Assembly: GCF_011008845.1 (NCBI RefSeq)
Contig: NZ_JAAIWM010000001.1
Span: 558,001 to 622,000 of the forward strand
Origin: Bacillus mesophilus
GTDB taxonomy: Bacteria > Bacillota > Bacilli > Bacillales > SA4
DNA: 64,000 nucleotides
Direction: 5' to 3'
How positions within the stretch are numbered: position 1 is the stretch's first letter; the number at the start of each line of letters is the position of its first letter. Positions 44,193 to 53,429 of the stretch are shown here, one piece after another. The notes beneath the pieces are model-generated. The model did no database searches, was not told where the DNA came from, and saw only the letters and a program-made list of their open reading frames with translations. The translations under genes were made by a program, and so were the position numbers.

Positions 44193-44219
44193 AAAAGCCA
44201 TGCATTTTGCATGGCTTTT
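44193..44219 (-). terminator. Terminator after floT
   Basis: AAAAGCCATGCA (44193-44204) pairs perfectly with TGCATGGCTTTT (44208-44219) around a 3-nt loop; located 12 bp after the floT stop. Confidence 0.75.
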
Positions 44220-44230
44220 ACTTTGTTATA

Positions 44231-45700
44231 TTATTCATTTGTTTTTGGTGGTAAAAGGGAAGTTTGTGATTTCTCATTCCCCGGTGGCTTTTTCGTAATA
44301 TTGTTAATAATATCAATTAAATCTAATCCGGATACATCCTTAACCATTTCAGGCGCTGTTGCCATCAATTGTGTAACATAATTACTTATACGATTTGCGC
44401 CCTCACCATTACCAGTATCTACCACTGTAATCTTGTCGATGTTCCCAAGTGGCTGTGCTATCTTTTCAGCTAACTCCGGTAGCATCTTAGCTAAGATATC
44501 AAGGATTGCTGCTTCTCCATAGTTCTTATAAGCTTCAGCCAGCTTTTCTTTTGCTTCTGCTTCGGCTAAACCTTGTAGACGAATAACTTCTGCTCTTGCA
44601 CTACCTTGTGCACGTTCTGCTTCAGCTGATGCTTTAGCCTCAGCTTCAATCTTATATTTAATCGCATCTGCTTCACGCATTTTCTTAGTCTTTTCGGCCT
44701 CTGCTGCTTGTTCCACTGAGAAACGATCCGCTTCTGCCTTTTTCTTAACCTCTGCATCATACTGCTTTTCACGACGTAATATTTCTTTATCCTGAAGATC
44801 AATTTCACGCTCTTTACGAACAATCTCAACCTTCATGCTCTCCTCAACAGCCTGCTGCTGTGAACGTGCCTCTGCAATTTTATAGGCTTGGTCCGCTTCA
44901 GCTTTAGCTGTATCCTGCTCGCGTTTATAGGCTGCCACTTTTAATTGATTATCCTTTGAAGCCTCAGCAATAGCCGTATCCCGTAACAATTCAGCTCGCT
45001 GTCCTTCTTCTTCTGCAACCGCCTTTTTAATTCTCGAATCTCTAATTGCCTCTGCTTCCGCAATTTCAGCATCACGCTTAACTGCTGCAATTCTCGGACG
45101 TCCTAGTGCATCTAAATAACCATGCTTATCTCGTACATCCTTAATCGTGAAGGAAACAATTTGAAGACCCATTTTCTTTAAGTCCTTCGCTGCACTTCCT
45201 TGTACCTCTTGAGCGAAACGGTCACGGTTTCGATAAACCTCCTCTACCGTCATTGAACCTAAGATAGCTCTTAAATGTCCTTCTAATACCTCTTGGGCCT
45301 CACTTCTTAAATCTTCAATAGGCTTTCCTAGGAATTGCTCAGCAGCTGTAGCAATTTCTTCTACAGATCCACCAATTTTAATAATGGCCACACCATCTGC
45401 CATTACAGGAACACCCTGCTCTGTATATACTTCTGGAGTCGTAACATCTAATTTATGAGATAGTAAGGAAATGAATTCTGCCTGCTGAAAAATGGGTAGA
45501 ATAAATGCTCCTCCACCTCTAACAATTTTGATTTTTCTACCTGAATCATCTGATAAAACATTTTTGGTGCCTAAGAAGGAACCAGTTACAATCATTGCTT
45601 CATCAGAGCTAACCGTTTTATAACGGGCCCAAAAAGCAATACCTAACACTAGAAACACGCCAATTACTAAAATTGGAATAACTAAATATGCTTCAAACAT
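44231..45700 (-). CDS. floT: Flotillin
   Basis: A 489-aa membrane scaffold protein. An N-terminal membrane hairpin segment (about residues 4-25) is followed by an SPFH/Band 7 domain, then a long coiled coil with EA-rich repeats (AEAEAIRDSR, AEAKASAEAERAQ) and a C-terminal flotillin domain (LGNIDKITVVDTGN). Flotillins organise membrane microdomains and influence fluidity, signalling and secretion. It follows yuaF-like by 18 nt, matching the B. subtilis yuaF-floT operon of the sigma-W cell-envelope stress regulon. Confidence 0.92.
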   Translation of the reverse strand: MFEAYLVIPILVIGVFLVLGIAFWARYKTVSSDEAMIVTGSFLGTKNVLSDDSGRKIKIVRGGGAFILPIFQQAEFISLLSHKLDVTTPEVYTEQGVPVMADGVAIIKIGGSVEEIATAAEQFLGKPIEDLRSEAQEVLEGHLRAILGSMTVEEVYRNRDRFAQEVQGSAAKDLKKMGLQIVSFTIKDVRDKHGYLDALGRPRIAAVKRDAEIAEAEAIRDSRIKKAVAEEEGQRAELLRDTAIAEASKDNQLKVAAYKREQDTAKAEADQAYKIAEARSQQQAVEESMKVEIVRKEREIDLQDKEILRREKQYDAEVKKKAEADRFSVEQAAEAEKTKKMREADAIKYKIEAEAKASAEAERAQGSARAEVIRLQGLAEAEAKEKLAEAYKNYGEAAILDILAKMLPELAEKIAQPLGNIDKITVVDTGNGEGANRISNYVTQLMATAPEMVKDVSGLDLIDIINNITKKPPGNEKSQTSLLPPKTNE

Positions 45701-45718
45701 TCAATAATACACCCCTTT

Positions 45719-46249
45719 TTAAATTTGTTCATAAGGTGACACTAACAATGTGCCTTCTCTGACTTCAATAACTAGAGCTTTTGAACCTGATGGAATCTCT
45801 TCTTCATCAAAGCTAGCAGCGATTTGATTAGAAGATGCCCCCGCTATTGAGAGGACGATTTCACCGTACCCTTCTTTAGGTATTGGGATTGTTACTTCAC
45901 CAACCATTCCAATAAAATCCTTAACCGAAAAGCCTGTAGAGCTTTCTGCACGTTCCATCGGTTTTACATAGAGAAAGTAAAAAAATGTGCTCAATAAAAA
46001 AGCCGAACAGAGTGATAGTAGAAAAATAACGACGTGAGAAAGAGAAGTATATAAAGTAAATAAAATACCAGCCCCACCTAATGTCGTTAACGCACTCATC
46101 AATACCGTTGTATTAAAGAAACCAGGTAAATCAAATGTTAGGGCGTCAAGAATTCCTTCCATCATATTTCCAAGAAAGTCATCAAAAATAACCGTTAATA
46201 AAGTAAAAATAATACCTGTAATTAAACATCCCCAATAAAACTCTAGCAT
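45719..46249 (-). CDS. yuaF: NfeD-family membrane protein
   Basis: A 176-aa protein with about three or four membrane segments and a C-terminal OB-fold domain (GMVGEVTIPIPKEGYGEIVLS, then a beta-rich tail with VIEVREGTLLVSP), as in NfeD2/YuaF. NfeD proteins are usually encoded with a flotillin or stomatin partner, as here, and aid microdomain assembly. It is the first gene of the operon and has a sigma-W-type promoter upstream. Confidence 0.85.
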   Translation of the reverse strand: MLEFYWGCLITGIIFTLLTVIFDDFLGNMMEGILDALTFDLPGFFNTTVLMSALTTLGGAGILFTLYTSLSHVVIFLLSLCSAFLLSTFFYFLYVKPMERAESSTGFSVKDFIGMVGEVTIPIPKEGYGEIVLSIAGASSNQIAASFDEEEIPSGSKALVIEVREGTLLVSPYEQI

Positions 46250-46275
46250 TTAGATCACCCCCGCTCCCTATGTAA

Positions 46276-46300
46276 TACGAATGAAAAATTGAAAAGTTCC
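46276..46300 (-). promoter_or_regulatory. Sigma-W-type promoter of yuaF-floT
   Basis: On the minus strand GGAAC (46296-46300) and CGTA (46276-46279) are separated by exactly 16 bp; the sigma-W consensus is TGAAAC-N16-CGTA. It lies 27 bp before the yuaF start. The same operon is sigma-W dependent in B. subtilis. Confidence 0.75.
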
Positions 46301-46403
46301 TATTCTTTTACAAATTTTTTAATAAAATCCATCTTCCTGTGAAACCTAAACAATGTGTTCGCTTTTATTGTACATGAAAAAAACTGGAATTTGGTGGGAA
46401 ATT

Positions 46404-47732
46404 ATGAATTTTAAGAAGATTTGGCTTTTGGTTCGAGGTAGCATCTGGTTAATTCCCTTCATTTATGGAACAACGTCCATGATTTTAGCAGTAGTAAGCT
46501 ACTATTTGGATAATTATATCGCTCATCATCCGCACCTTTACAAACATATTCCTATCATATTTTTAGCCGATATTGACTTGGCACTTACCGTATTAAGCTC
46601 GATTGCAACAGCCCTGTTAACCATGACCACTATCACGTTCTCCTCCATTATGATTGTACTTACAACTTTTTTATCTCAGTTTTCTCCTAGAACTCTTCAA
46701 AACTTTATTACAGATCCCCCTACTCAACGTGTTCTTGGGATATTTGTTGGAGGATTTATTTACAGCGTTATTCTTCTCTTATTAACAAGAGAAACAGAGG
46801 TTCACCAGCTTTTCATCATGCCAACATTAGCTGTTATATACGCTCTAGTATGTCTTATTTTCTTTGTGTTTTTCATCCATCATGTCTCAAAGTGGATTCA
46901 AGTGAGTAACTTAATATTTGATATCACGACAAATGCTTTAGAGATTGTAAAAAAACACTTTATTGATAAAAAAGATGTACACCCTGATGCACCATGGGAG
47001 GATTGGGAATATGCGGAGATTTTACAAAGAAAGCCTATCGACGTGTACCCTTCACATTCCGGTTATCTTCAAACCATTGACACAAAACAATTACTACATC
47101 AAGCAAAGCTTGATAACACAATTGTTCGAATTGAAATGAGGGTTGGCGAGTTTGTTGATCTTGATACTCCCCTTCTATCCATATGGAAAATGGAGGACAA
47201 AGCTATCAACAATGATTATATGCGCTTTATGTCTATAGGATTAGAAAGGACAACCTTTCAAGATATTGAGTTTGGGCTTACCAAGCTTGTTGAAATCGCA
47301 TTAAGAGCGGTTTCTCCCGCACTAAATGACCCTAATACTGCGATTAATTGCATCTCGCAAATCGGAAAAATATTAGCAGCGATAGCATCTAAACATTTAC
47401 CCAAACCATTTATGAATGATGATGACAGAAGTCTGAGGATTATTATGGATCAGCCAAACTTTGCTGAGTACTTATATAAAGCCTTTTATCAGATTCGGCA
47501 TTACGGAAAGGATGATATCTCAATCTTAGCCTCAATTATTCAGTCCCTAACTTTAATTGCTTCTAAAAATGATCAGGATATCAAAAATGAGGTTTGGACG
47601 TTTGCACAATATATTGTCGAAGGAATTAACAGTGAGGCCCTTCTGGCATTAGATAAAAACTATATTAATGAAAGTCTCAAACAGCTTGCAAAAAAGGTGG
47701 GAAAACGAGAAGAATCATTAAAGCTGTCATGA
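46404..47732 (+). CDS. DUF2254 membrane protein
   Basis: A 442-aa protein of the DUF2254 family: four N-terminal membrane segments (to about residue 165), with TALLTMTTITFSSIMIVLTT typical of the family, and a large soluble C-terminal domain with ALRAVSPALNDPNTAINCI. Function unknown. I use the ATG at 46404, behind a GGTGGGA site, giving MNFKKIWLLVRGSIWLIP; the ATGs at 46353 and 46374 have no ribosome binding site. It is divergent from yuaF-floT and followed 52 nt later by the acidic surface protein gene, probably in one transcript. Confidence 0.75.
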   Translation: MNFKKIWLLVRGSIWLIPFIYGTTSMILAVVSYYLDNYIAHHPHLYKHIPIIFLADIDLALTVLSSIATALLTMTTITFSSIMIVLTTFLSQFSPRTLQNFITDPPTQRVLGIFVGGFIYSVILLLLTRETEVHQLFIMPTLAVIYALVCLIFFVFFIHHVSKWIQVSNLIFDITTNALEIVKKHFIDKKDVHPDAPWEDWEYAEILQRKPIDVYPSHSGYLQTIDTKQLLHQAKLDNTIVRIEMRVGEFVDLDTPLLSIWKMEDKAINNDYMRFMSIGLERTTFQDIEFGLTKLVEIALRAVSPALNDPNTAINCISQIGKILAAIASKHLPKPFMNDDDRSLRIIMDQPNFAEYLYKAFYQIRHYGKDDISILASIIQSLTLIASKNDQDIKNEVWTFAQYIVEGINSEALLALDKNYINESLKQLAKKVGKREESLKLS

Positions 47733-47784
47733 TTTCCATACATGATTTTCTTCATTCTACAAATACTACCAAGGAACCTATTAC

Positions 47785-48759
47785 ATGGAATGGAGAAAAT
47801 ATGTCTTGAAAACAACAGCATGTGTATTCATACTTTCAACCATATTAATGATTCCGGTATTTACCCAAGCAGCAGTATTTGATCAAGAGATGGAAACGTA
47901 TTTAAGTCAACTCGGCAGGACACAGGATGATTTAGAAGAGTATTTAAGTTTTCTTCATTTAATCTTTGAGGATGTCCAGAAAGAAGAAGAATTACGTGAA
48001 GAGGATGGCACACTAATAAATGAAACGAACATAAAAACTTTGTTGGACAACTATAAACTTACTCAGCAAGACTTGGACGAGCTATTACACCAAGTGGGAG
48101 AACAAGTTGAGGAATATACTTTTATTGAAGACCTTAACAAAGCAGTTTCCTACTACATTGAACATGCTGAGGATTTGGCTGGATTAGCAAACTTCTTTTC
48201 TTATATTGGGTTGTCTGATGATGAGGTTTCAAGGTTATATCAGCATGTGACTTCCTTAGAACAACAATCTCTATATGAAAAACTAATGGAAGTGAATAAA
48301 CAAATAAATGAAACACAACCAGTTGAAGAACCTATAACGCTCACGACTGAACAAAAGCATGAGCTATTTCCATTATTAAATGAAGTACTTTCCATCTATC
48401 AACTAGTACCTACTTACCATATTCATCCGCAAGCTTTAGAGCCTTCGAGCAGAAAAGAATTATCGTCACAGCAGTTACAAGGAAAAGGGGTAAAAATTGA
48501 GCTATATGACCAAGTGGGCACATTTATTGGTGACATGAATTTGACTTCTGAAATGCTTTCCTCTGATTTCATTACACAAACTAGTCAACAGCTGCTTCGA
48601 ATCGGGCAAACCAAGAGATCGATTCAACAGTTACAGTTTGAAGGGGATCCTATTACCCAAAGTCAGTCACCTTATATAGCAAGCCTATTTTACGGGTCCA
48701 TTTTATTGCTCGGAAGCACAGTATGTTATTTATTTTCTATGAATCGAATGAAAAGGTAA
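47785..48759 (+). CDS. Processed acidic surface protein-like
   Basis: A 324-aa exported protein: signal peptide (residues 1-29, ending FTQAA), acidic helical repeats with the pattern YLSQLGRTQDDLEEYLSF and LLDNYKLTQQDLDELLHQVG, a middle part, and a C-terminal membrane segment with a short basic tail (MNRMKR). The repeats match the 'processed acidic surface protein' family of Bacillaceae, normally cut and anchored by a class D sortase at an LPXTA-like motif. No such motif is seen before the last membrane segment and no sortase gene is adjacent. AAGGAA lies 8 nt before the ATG. Confidence 0.65.
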   Translation: MEWRKYVLKTTACVFILSTILMIPVFTQAAVFDQEMETYLSQLGRTQDDLEEYLSFLHLIFEDVQKEEELREEDGTLINETNIKTLLDNYKLTQQDLDELLHQVGEQVEEYTFIEDLNKAVSYYIEHAEDLAGLANFFSYIGLSDDEVSRLYQHVTSLEQQSLYEKLMEVNKQINETQPVEEPITLTTEQKHELFPLLNEVLSIYQLVPTYHIHPQALEPSSRKELSSQQLQGKGVKIELYDQVGTFIGDMNLTSEMLSSDFITQTSQQLLRIGQTKRSIQQLQFEGDPITQSQSPYIASLFYGSILLLGSTVCYLFSMNRMKR

Positions 48760-48830
48760 TGCTCTCATTTTCTATCCTTTGGGTAGGCGATACACCCTTC
48801 TTATGAATGCTAAAGAGCTTCATAATATGA

Positions 48831-48868
48831 AAGAAGAAACCAAGCAATATACATGGTTTCTTCTTCTT
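48831..48868. terminator. Bidirectional terminator between convergent genes
   Basis: AAGAAGAAACCA (48831-48842) pairs with TGGTTTCTTCTT (48854-48865). It lies between the surface protein gene and aceA. Confidence 0.75.
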
Positions 48869-48875
48869 TATCTAG

Positions 48876-50153
48876 TTATCTAGTGAACTGCTCTTCCTCT
48901 GTTGAACCTTTTAAAGCAGTTGTGGAGGAGGTACCTCCTGAAATAACCTGGGCAACTTCATCAAAATAACCAGTACCAACTTCTCTTTGATGTCTTGTTG
49001 CTGTGTATCCATACTGCTCACTAGCAAATTCTGCTTGCTGAAGCTCTGAATATGCCCCCATTCCTCTCTGCTTATATCCTCTAGCCAACTCAAACATCGA
49101 ATGGTTGAGTGCATGAAATCCAGCAAGTGTTACAAACTGGAATTTATAGCCCATCTTACCTAACTCCTGTTGAAATCTTTCAATGGTGTCATCGTCTAAT
49201 TTCTTCTTCCAGTTAAAGGAAGGAGAGCAGTTGTATGCTAGTAACTTTCCTGGAAATTCCTTATGGATTGCATCTGCAAAAGCCTTTGCTTCTTCCAGAC
49301 TTGGTTCTGCAGTTTCACACCAGATTAGATCAGCATAAGGTGCATATGCTAAACCTCTTGCAATCGCTTGATCTAAACCAGCTGTTGTTCGATAGAAGCC
49401 TTCCTCCGTCCGGTCCCCTGTAATAAACTGATGATCGTAAGGATCGATATCACTTGTAATTAAGTCAGCCGCATTTGCATCTGTTCTTGCCAATAAAACA
49501 GTAGGTACTCCCATAACGTCTGCAGCTAATCTAGCAGATATTAAATTTTTGACAGCTGTTTGAGTTGGTAAAAGAACTTTTCCACCTAAATGTCCGCATT
49601 TCTTCTCAGATGAAAGCTGATCTTCAAAGTGGACTGCAGCTGCACCAGCCTCAATCATTCCCTTCATCAACTCAAATACATTTAACTGACCTCCAAAACC
49701 AGCTTCTGCATCCGCAACAATAGGTGCAAACCAATCTGTATCTCCACTACCCTCTAAATGTTGAATTTGGTCCGCTCTTTGCAAAGCTTGATTAATACGT
49801 TTAACAACAGCTGGGACACTGTTAGCCGGATATAAACTTTGATCAGGATACATATTTCCTGATAAGTTTGCATCAGCCGCGACTTGCCATCCACTCAAGT
49901 AGATTGCCTTTAAGCCAGCCTTAACCTGTTGAACAGCTTGGTTTCCTGTTAAAGCTCCAAGTGAATTCACATAGTCCTCACTGTGTAGTAAATCCCACAG
50001 CTTTGCAGATCCTCGTCTTGCCAGAGTATACTCGATGTCAATTGAGCCTCTCAACTTCAGAACATCCTCGGCACTATAAGGTCGAGTGATACCTTTCCAA
50101 CGTTGATCCATCTCCCAGCTTTCCTTTAAAACTTGTAATCTTTCATTTGACAT
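48876..50153 (-). CDS. aceA: Isocitrate lyase
   Basis: A 425-aa enzyme that splits isocitrate into glyoxylate and succinate in the glyoxylate shunt, allowing growth on fatty acids and acetate. The catalytic Cys186 lies in the signature [20 protein letters not shown] and the metal-binding ADAEAGFGG are also present. Full length for the family. A malate synthase gene is not adjacent, so the second shunt enzyme must be encoded elsewhere or be missing. The location near fatty acid catabolism genes (lcfB, enoyl-CoA hydratase) fits its role. Confidence 0.94.
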   Translation of the reverse strand: MSNERLQVLKESWEMDQRWKGITRPYSAEDVLKLRGSIDIEYTLARRGSAKLWDLLHSEDYVNSLGALTGNQAVQQVKAGLKAIYLSGWQVAADANLSGNMYPDQSLYPANSVPAVVKRINQALQRADQIQHLEGSGDTDWFAPIVADAEAGFGGQLNVFELMKGMIEAGAAAVHFEDQLSSEKKCGHLGGKVLLPTQTAVKNLISARLAADVMGVPTVLLARTDANAADLITSDIDPYDHQFITGDRTEEGFYRTTAGLDQAIARGLAYAPYADLIWCETAEPSLEEAKAFADAIHKEFPGKLLAYNCSPSFNWKKKLDDDTIERFQQELGKMGYKFQFVTLAGFHALNHSMFELARGYKQRGMGAYSELQQAEFASEQYGYTATRHQREVGTGYFDEVAQVISGGTSSTTALKGSTEEEQFTR

Positions 50154-50171
50154 TTTAATGAGTCCTCCTTG

Positions 50172-50213
50172 TTATAAAACAGGTTATTATTTCTTAAGTT
50201 ATTATATAACAGG
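50172..50213. repeat. Pair of direct repeats at the aceA promoter
   Basis: TTATAAAACAG (50172-50182) and TTATATAACAG (50203-50213) start 31 bp apart, about three helical turns. The second overlaps the aceA -10 box. This is the geometry of a repressor with two sites, but no regulator can be named. Confidence 0.45.
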
Positions 50214-50229
50214 TCTTCCGGATTTGTAA
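50201..50229 (-). promoter_or_regulatory. Candidate sigma-A promoter of aceA
   Basis: On the minus strand TTACAA (50224-50229), a 17-bp spacer and a perfect TATAAT (50201-50206), 48 bp before the start codon. The -35 box is weak, consistent with a regulated promoter. Confidence 0.5.
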
Positions 50230-50325
50230 CCCCCATTTTGAAAATTTATCAAAAAAAATTATTTTTTCCATTTAAACCACTTATAAAAAACCTCCAATAA
50301 CCCTGCTACTACTGGATTTACCCCA

Positions 50326-50354
50326 TAAAAAAAGACTTACAACGTTCGTAAGTC
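50326..50354 (-). terminator. Terminator of the coiled-coil gene
   Basis: GACTTAC (50334-50340) pairs with GTAAGTC (50348-50354) directly after the stop codon, with a run of T on the minus strand. Confidence 0.8.
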
Positions 50355-51296
50355 CTATACTGCCTGCTCAATTAATTGTTTCTTTTGAAAATCTATTTTA
50401 TTCATCTGTGTTATAACACGAAGTTGTTCAGCATTAATTCTTCTAACAATCGCTAACACCTGATCATTATATACCTTTACCTGTTCTAAAGAATCATTGA
50501 TTTCATTTTGGATAACCCAGTCAGTGATTAGTCCATCAAAGAAATAATCAGCAAATTTAGCTAAGCTTGTTAGATCGATAGAGTGTGAGAAATCTAGACC
50601 TATATCCTCTAACTCTTTTTGTAATTTCTTAGCTAGATGCTGGGCATCATGCATATAATTTTTTGCTTCATCAACGTGATTATGTTTTAAGGCAGTTGAA
50701 AGAACACTGCCATCAAATAAATCAAAGGTACCCCAACCCTTAGCATTTTCAAGTGATGCGATTACATTATTTAAGCTCTTTCTTACATTTACAGCTGCAA
50801 CTAAAGCTTCCTCTAGCTCTTGATGTTTCACGGATAGAAGATTATTTTCGGCACCTAGCTGGTCCATATGATTTATATACAGTGAGTACTGAGTTTTTAT
50901 GTATTGCTCTTTTTCAGATAGTAATTGCTTTAGCTCCTCTTCAGCAGAGCACACGCCCTCGAGATTATTCTTTATGGTCTTTATCTCATCTTGAAGACTA
51001 TTTAACTCTGCTTTAACTTCATCATATAAAAGTTTGGCTAGTGCAGCCTCTTGTTTTTCTTGAAGTAAACGCTCATCTTTTGTTCCTAAAATCGTTAAAA
51101 ATAAGGCATTCACACTTAAACCTTCTAGCTTTTCCACGTCCTGATTCTCCAGATGAAGTGTTGCTTTTAACCCTTCTAACTTTAGATGTAAGTATTCTAG
51201 CTCTTTATTGTAGGTGATTAGCTGCTTTTCCATCTTTGTCTTCACACGAACGTGTTCTTGGGCAATTCGTATTTTTTTATTTAGTTCCTCTACCAT
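50355..51296 (-). CDS. Hypothetical coiled-coil protein
   Basis: A 313-aa protein I cannot assign to a family. It has no signal peptide or membrane segment. Coiled-coil-forming heptads cover about residues 1-55 and 75-150 (for example MEKQLITYNKELEYLHLKL), with a shorter helical stretch at the end. A less charged middle part (residues about 180-260) contains GWGTFDLFDGSVLSTALKH and SLAKFADYFFDGLITDW, perhaps a globular domain. It is a single gene with its own terminator. A cytoplasmic structural or adaptor protein is plausible but only inferred. Confidence 0.65.
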   Translation of the reverse strand: MVEELNKKIRIAQEHVRVKTKMEKQLITYNKELEYLHLKLEGLKATLHLENQDVEKLEGLSVNALFLTILGTKDERLLQEKQEAALAKLLYDEVKAELNSLQDEIKTIKNNLEGVCSAEEELKQLLSEKEQYIKTQYSLYINHMDQLGAENNLLSVKHQELEEALVAAVNVRKSLNNVIASLENAKGWGTFDLFDGSVLSTALKHNHVDEAKNYMHDAQHLAKKLQKELEDIGLDFSHSIDLTSLAKFADYFFDGLITDWVIQNEINDSLEQVKVYNDQVLAIVRRINAEQLRVITQMNKIDFQKKQLIEQAV

Positions 51297-51424
51297 CTAA
51301 AATTCCCCCTTTTACAATTTGACGTATGAAGCTAGATAAAGGTTTCATTTTTCGTAAATTTTTTTATCTGCTTTTTTATGAAATTTAAAATACCTTCATA
51401 TTTTGTAGTTCTTAGTTTTCGTTC

Positions 51425-51540
51425 CATTGCTCTCCAAACACTTGCTTTCCGCGGGGAGGAAGTCAAGCCTCCTCGGCTTTGCCTGCGGGGTCTCGACCTT
51501 TCCTCTATTTCCCGCAGGAGTCAAGTGTTTTCCGCTCCAT
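51425..51540. repeat. Palindromic intergenic repeat of a Bacillaceae type
   Basis: An element of about 115 bp ending in perfect 9-bp inverted repeats, AAACACTTG (51436-51444) and CAAGTGTTT (51522-51530). The interior is GC-rich with CCGCGGGGAGG, GCCTCCTCGGC, CCTGCGGGGTCTCGACC and CCCGCAGGAG. I recognise this as the kind of dispersed element common in Bacillaceae chromosomes. It fills the gap between the coiled-coil and yhfN genes and is clearly more GC-rich than its surroundings. Confidence 0.75.
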
Positions 51541-51585
51541 TTCACTACTGCATATTATAGTAACAACTTTTAAGTAAGGAACCAT

Positions 51586-51612
51586 AAAAAAGGGACCAAA
51601 TTAATTGGTCCC
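51586..51612 (-). terminator. Terminator after yhfN
   Basis: GGGACCAA (51592-51599) pairs with TTGGTCCC (51605-51612); six T follow on the minus strand. Confidence 0.75.
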
Positions 51613-51684
51613 ATAATTGTTTACAATGATTCGTTTCTTATTCGCGGTAAGCATAATTAAACCTTATCAAAACAGTTAGTGAGC

Positions 51685-52956
51685 TCATTTCTTCTCTATT
51701 TCCTTAAACTCATAGGTATCTAAGTAATGGATCCGTTCTAACATGGTTGGGTGGGTATATCTAAAGATTTTAACTATTAGTGGTGGATTAACTTGGCTTA
51801 GGTTTGATTTGGAGAGCTCTTGAAATGAGCCCACCGCAGCTGTTTGGTCTCCGGTTAATTCCACTGCATATCGATCTGCTTCAATCTCGTGATGCCTTGA
51901 GACGGTATTACTAATAGGTGTAAATAAAAACGATAGTAAAGATAACAATAAAAAGAATAACGGAATGGTTGCTATATCATGTGTATGGTTAATGCCTATT
52001 CTACTCCCCCATACTCGGATAATAAAGTTCATGAGTCTATAGATGAGGTACAATCCTGCTAGGGAAACAGCCAAATAGCTAATGATTCCTAAGAAAACGT
52101 GTTTTTTTACATAGTGCCCCATCTCGTGAGCCATAATGAAGAGTACTTCCTGGTCATTGAGTTTATTTAATGTTGTATCCCATAAGACAATTCTTGAATG
52201 ATCACCAATACCATTCACATAAGCATTCATCGCATTCGTTTTTTCGGACATATTCACCTCAAATACATGGGCAGCTGGAATTCCAGCTTCATCTGCTAGT
52301 GACAGTATTTGAGCCTCAAGTTGCTTATCTTTGAGTGGGTAAAAATCATTATATAAAGGATCAATATAAACTGGCTGAATAAACGTTAAAAACAAGGTAA
52401 ACGGTATGGATAAAAACCAGGCATATAGCCACCAACGTTTTGCACTCTTTTTCATAAGGCTATATAATACAACCACAATTATGGCTGTTATGAAGAAATT
52501 AATCCAAAAATCTAACATAAAGTCCTTCATCCAACCTTGAAACGGTTGTACATTAATTCCATACTCTTTTGACAAGTTGTAGCCATAAAGCTTAAAAGGA
52601 AGAGTTAAGATCGTTGTAAATAGAGTCATCCAAAATAAATAAATACAAATTTGTAGAGCTTGAACCCTTACTGTCATTTGCGACCAAGATTGTATCTTAG
52701 CTGATAACCCTAGCCCTAATAAAACAAATAGTAGCAACCATTCATATGGTGTTGTGAGGAAATATAATACATTTCTAACCTTTGAGTAGTCCTCACTTAG
52801 CAATAGCTGTTGTTCTGTCATAAATGTTGCAGGATCTGCTGCTGTTCCTTGATATGGACTTGGTATAGATGTATCTGCCCATTGAAAAATATACAAAGAC
52901 ATCACCACACTGAAAAGTACATACACCAATACGGAACGCCATACAGCTTTCTTCAT
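51685..52956 (-). CDS. yhfN: M48 family (Ste24-like) membrane metalloprotease
   Basis: A 423-aa membrane zinc protease. The zinc-binding motif HEMGH is at residues 277-281, with the third ligand Glu in RHHEIEADRYAV; four or five N-terminal membrane segments and two after the HEMGH motif match Ste24/HtpX-type CAAX proteases. B. subtilis YhfN has this architecture and lies between comK and lcfB as here, which supports the name. In bacteria such enzymes cut membrane proteins or small peptides. Monocistronic with its own terminator. Confidence 0.85.
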   Translation of the reverse strand: MKKAVWRSVLVYVLFSVVMSLYIFQWADTSIPSPYQGTAADPATFMTEQQLLLSEDYSKVRNVLYFLTTPYEWLLLFVLLGLGLSAKIQSWSQMTVRVQALQICIYLFWMTLFTTILTLPFKLYGYNLSKEYGINVQPFQGWMKDFMLDFWINFFITAIIVVVLYSLMKKSAKRWWLYAWFLSIPFTLFLTFIQPVYIDPLYNDFYPLKDKQLEAQILSLADEAGIPAAHVFEVNMSEKTNAMNAYVNGIGDHSRIVLWDTTLNKLNDQEVLFIMAHEMGHYVKKHVFLGIISYLAVSLAGLYLIYRLMNFIIRVWGSRIGINHTHDIATIPLFFLLLSLLSFLFTPISNTVSRHHEIEADRYAVELTGDQTAAVGSFQELSKSNLSQVNPPLIVKIFRYTHPTMLERIHYLDTYEFKEIEKK

Positions 52957-53094
52957 AATCTGTCCCTCCTAACTAGTCTTCTTTTTATACTTAGTCCAGA
53001 ATTGAAGAAATAGAACTGTTTGTCTACACTTGAAGCAACGCTTCTTTTTCTAATTAACTATTATAAATGAATGTAATTAAAACACCTAAAAACT

Positions 53095-53126
53095 AAAAAA
53101 CAGCCGATTGCTCGACTGTTTTTTTA
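53095..53126 (-). terminator. Terminator after azlD
   Basis: CAGCCGA (53101-53107) with TCGACTG (53112-53118) in an A/T-rich frame. The single C/A mismatch on the plus strand is a G-U pair in minus-strand RNA, so it acts leftward. It overlaps the azlD stop codon. Confidence 0.7.
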
Positions 53127-53429
53127 CACAAATATTGAATAGCAAGTGAGAACTCCAATCGTACCTAATACAACGACAATAACATTTGCACCAAAGTAGG
53201 CAATCAGAAAAGCTATGACTGCTCCGATAATCCCGAACCAAGGATCTTCACTGATCAAGAAGATTCCGGGAACAATTAATGCGCCAAGGGTTGCGAATGG
53301 GACATTTTTCAACACACCTTGCAGGAAAGGGTGAAGTTCCTTCCCACCTAAAGAAACAAGGGGAATCATCCTTGGTATATAGGTAACAATGGCCATCCCG
53401 ATAATCATAAGAATAATACTGTTATCCAT
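53124..53429 (-). CDS. azlD: AzlD-type branched-chain amino acid exporter subunit
   Basis: A 101-aa membrane protein with three or four membrane segments and the AzlD pattern IGMAIVTYIPRMIPLVSLGG and LKNVPFATLGALIVP. It is the small partner of AzlC in exporters for branched-chain amino acids and their analogues. Its start overlaps the azlC end by 8 nt. A strong terminator closes the pair. Confidence 0.85.
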   Translation of the reverse strand: MDNSIILMIIGMAIVTYIPRMIPLVSLGGKELHPFLQGVLKNVPFATLGALIVPGIFLISEDPWFGIIGAVIAFLIAYFGANVIVVVLGTIGVLTCYSIFV

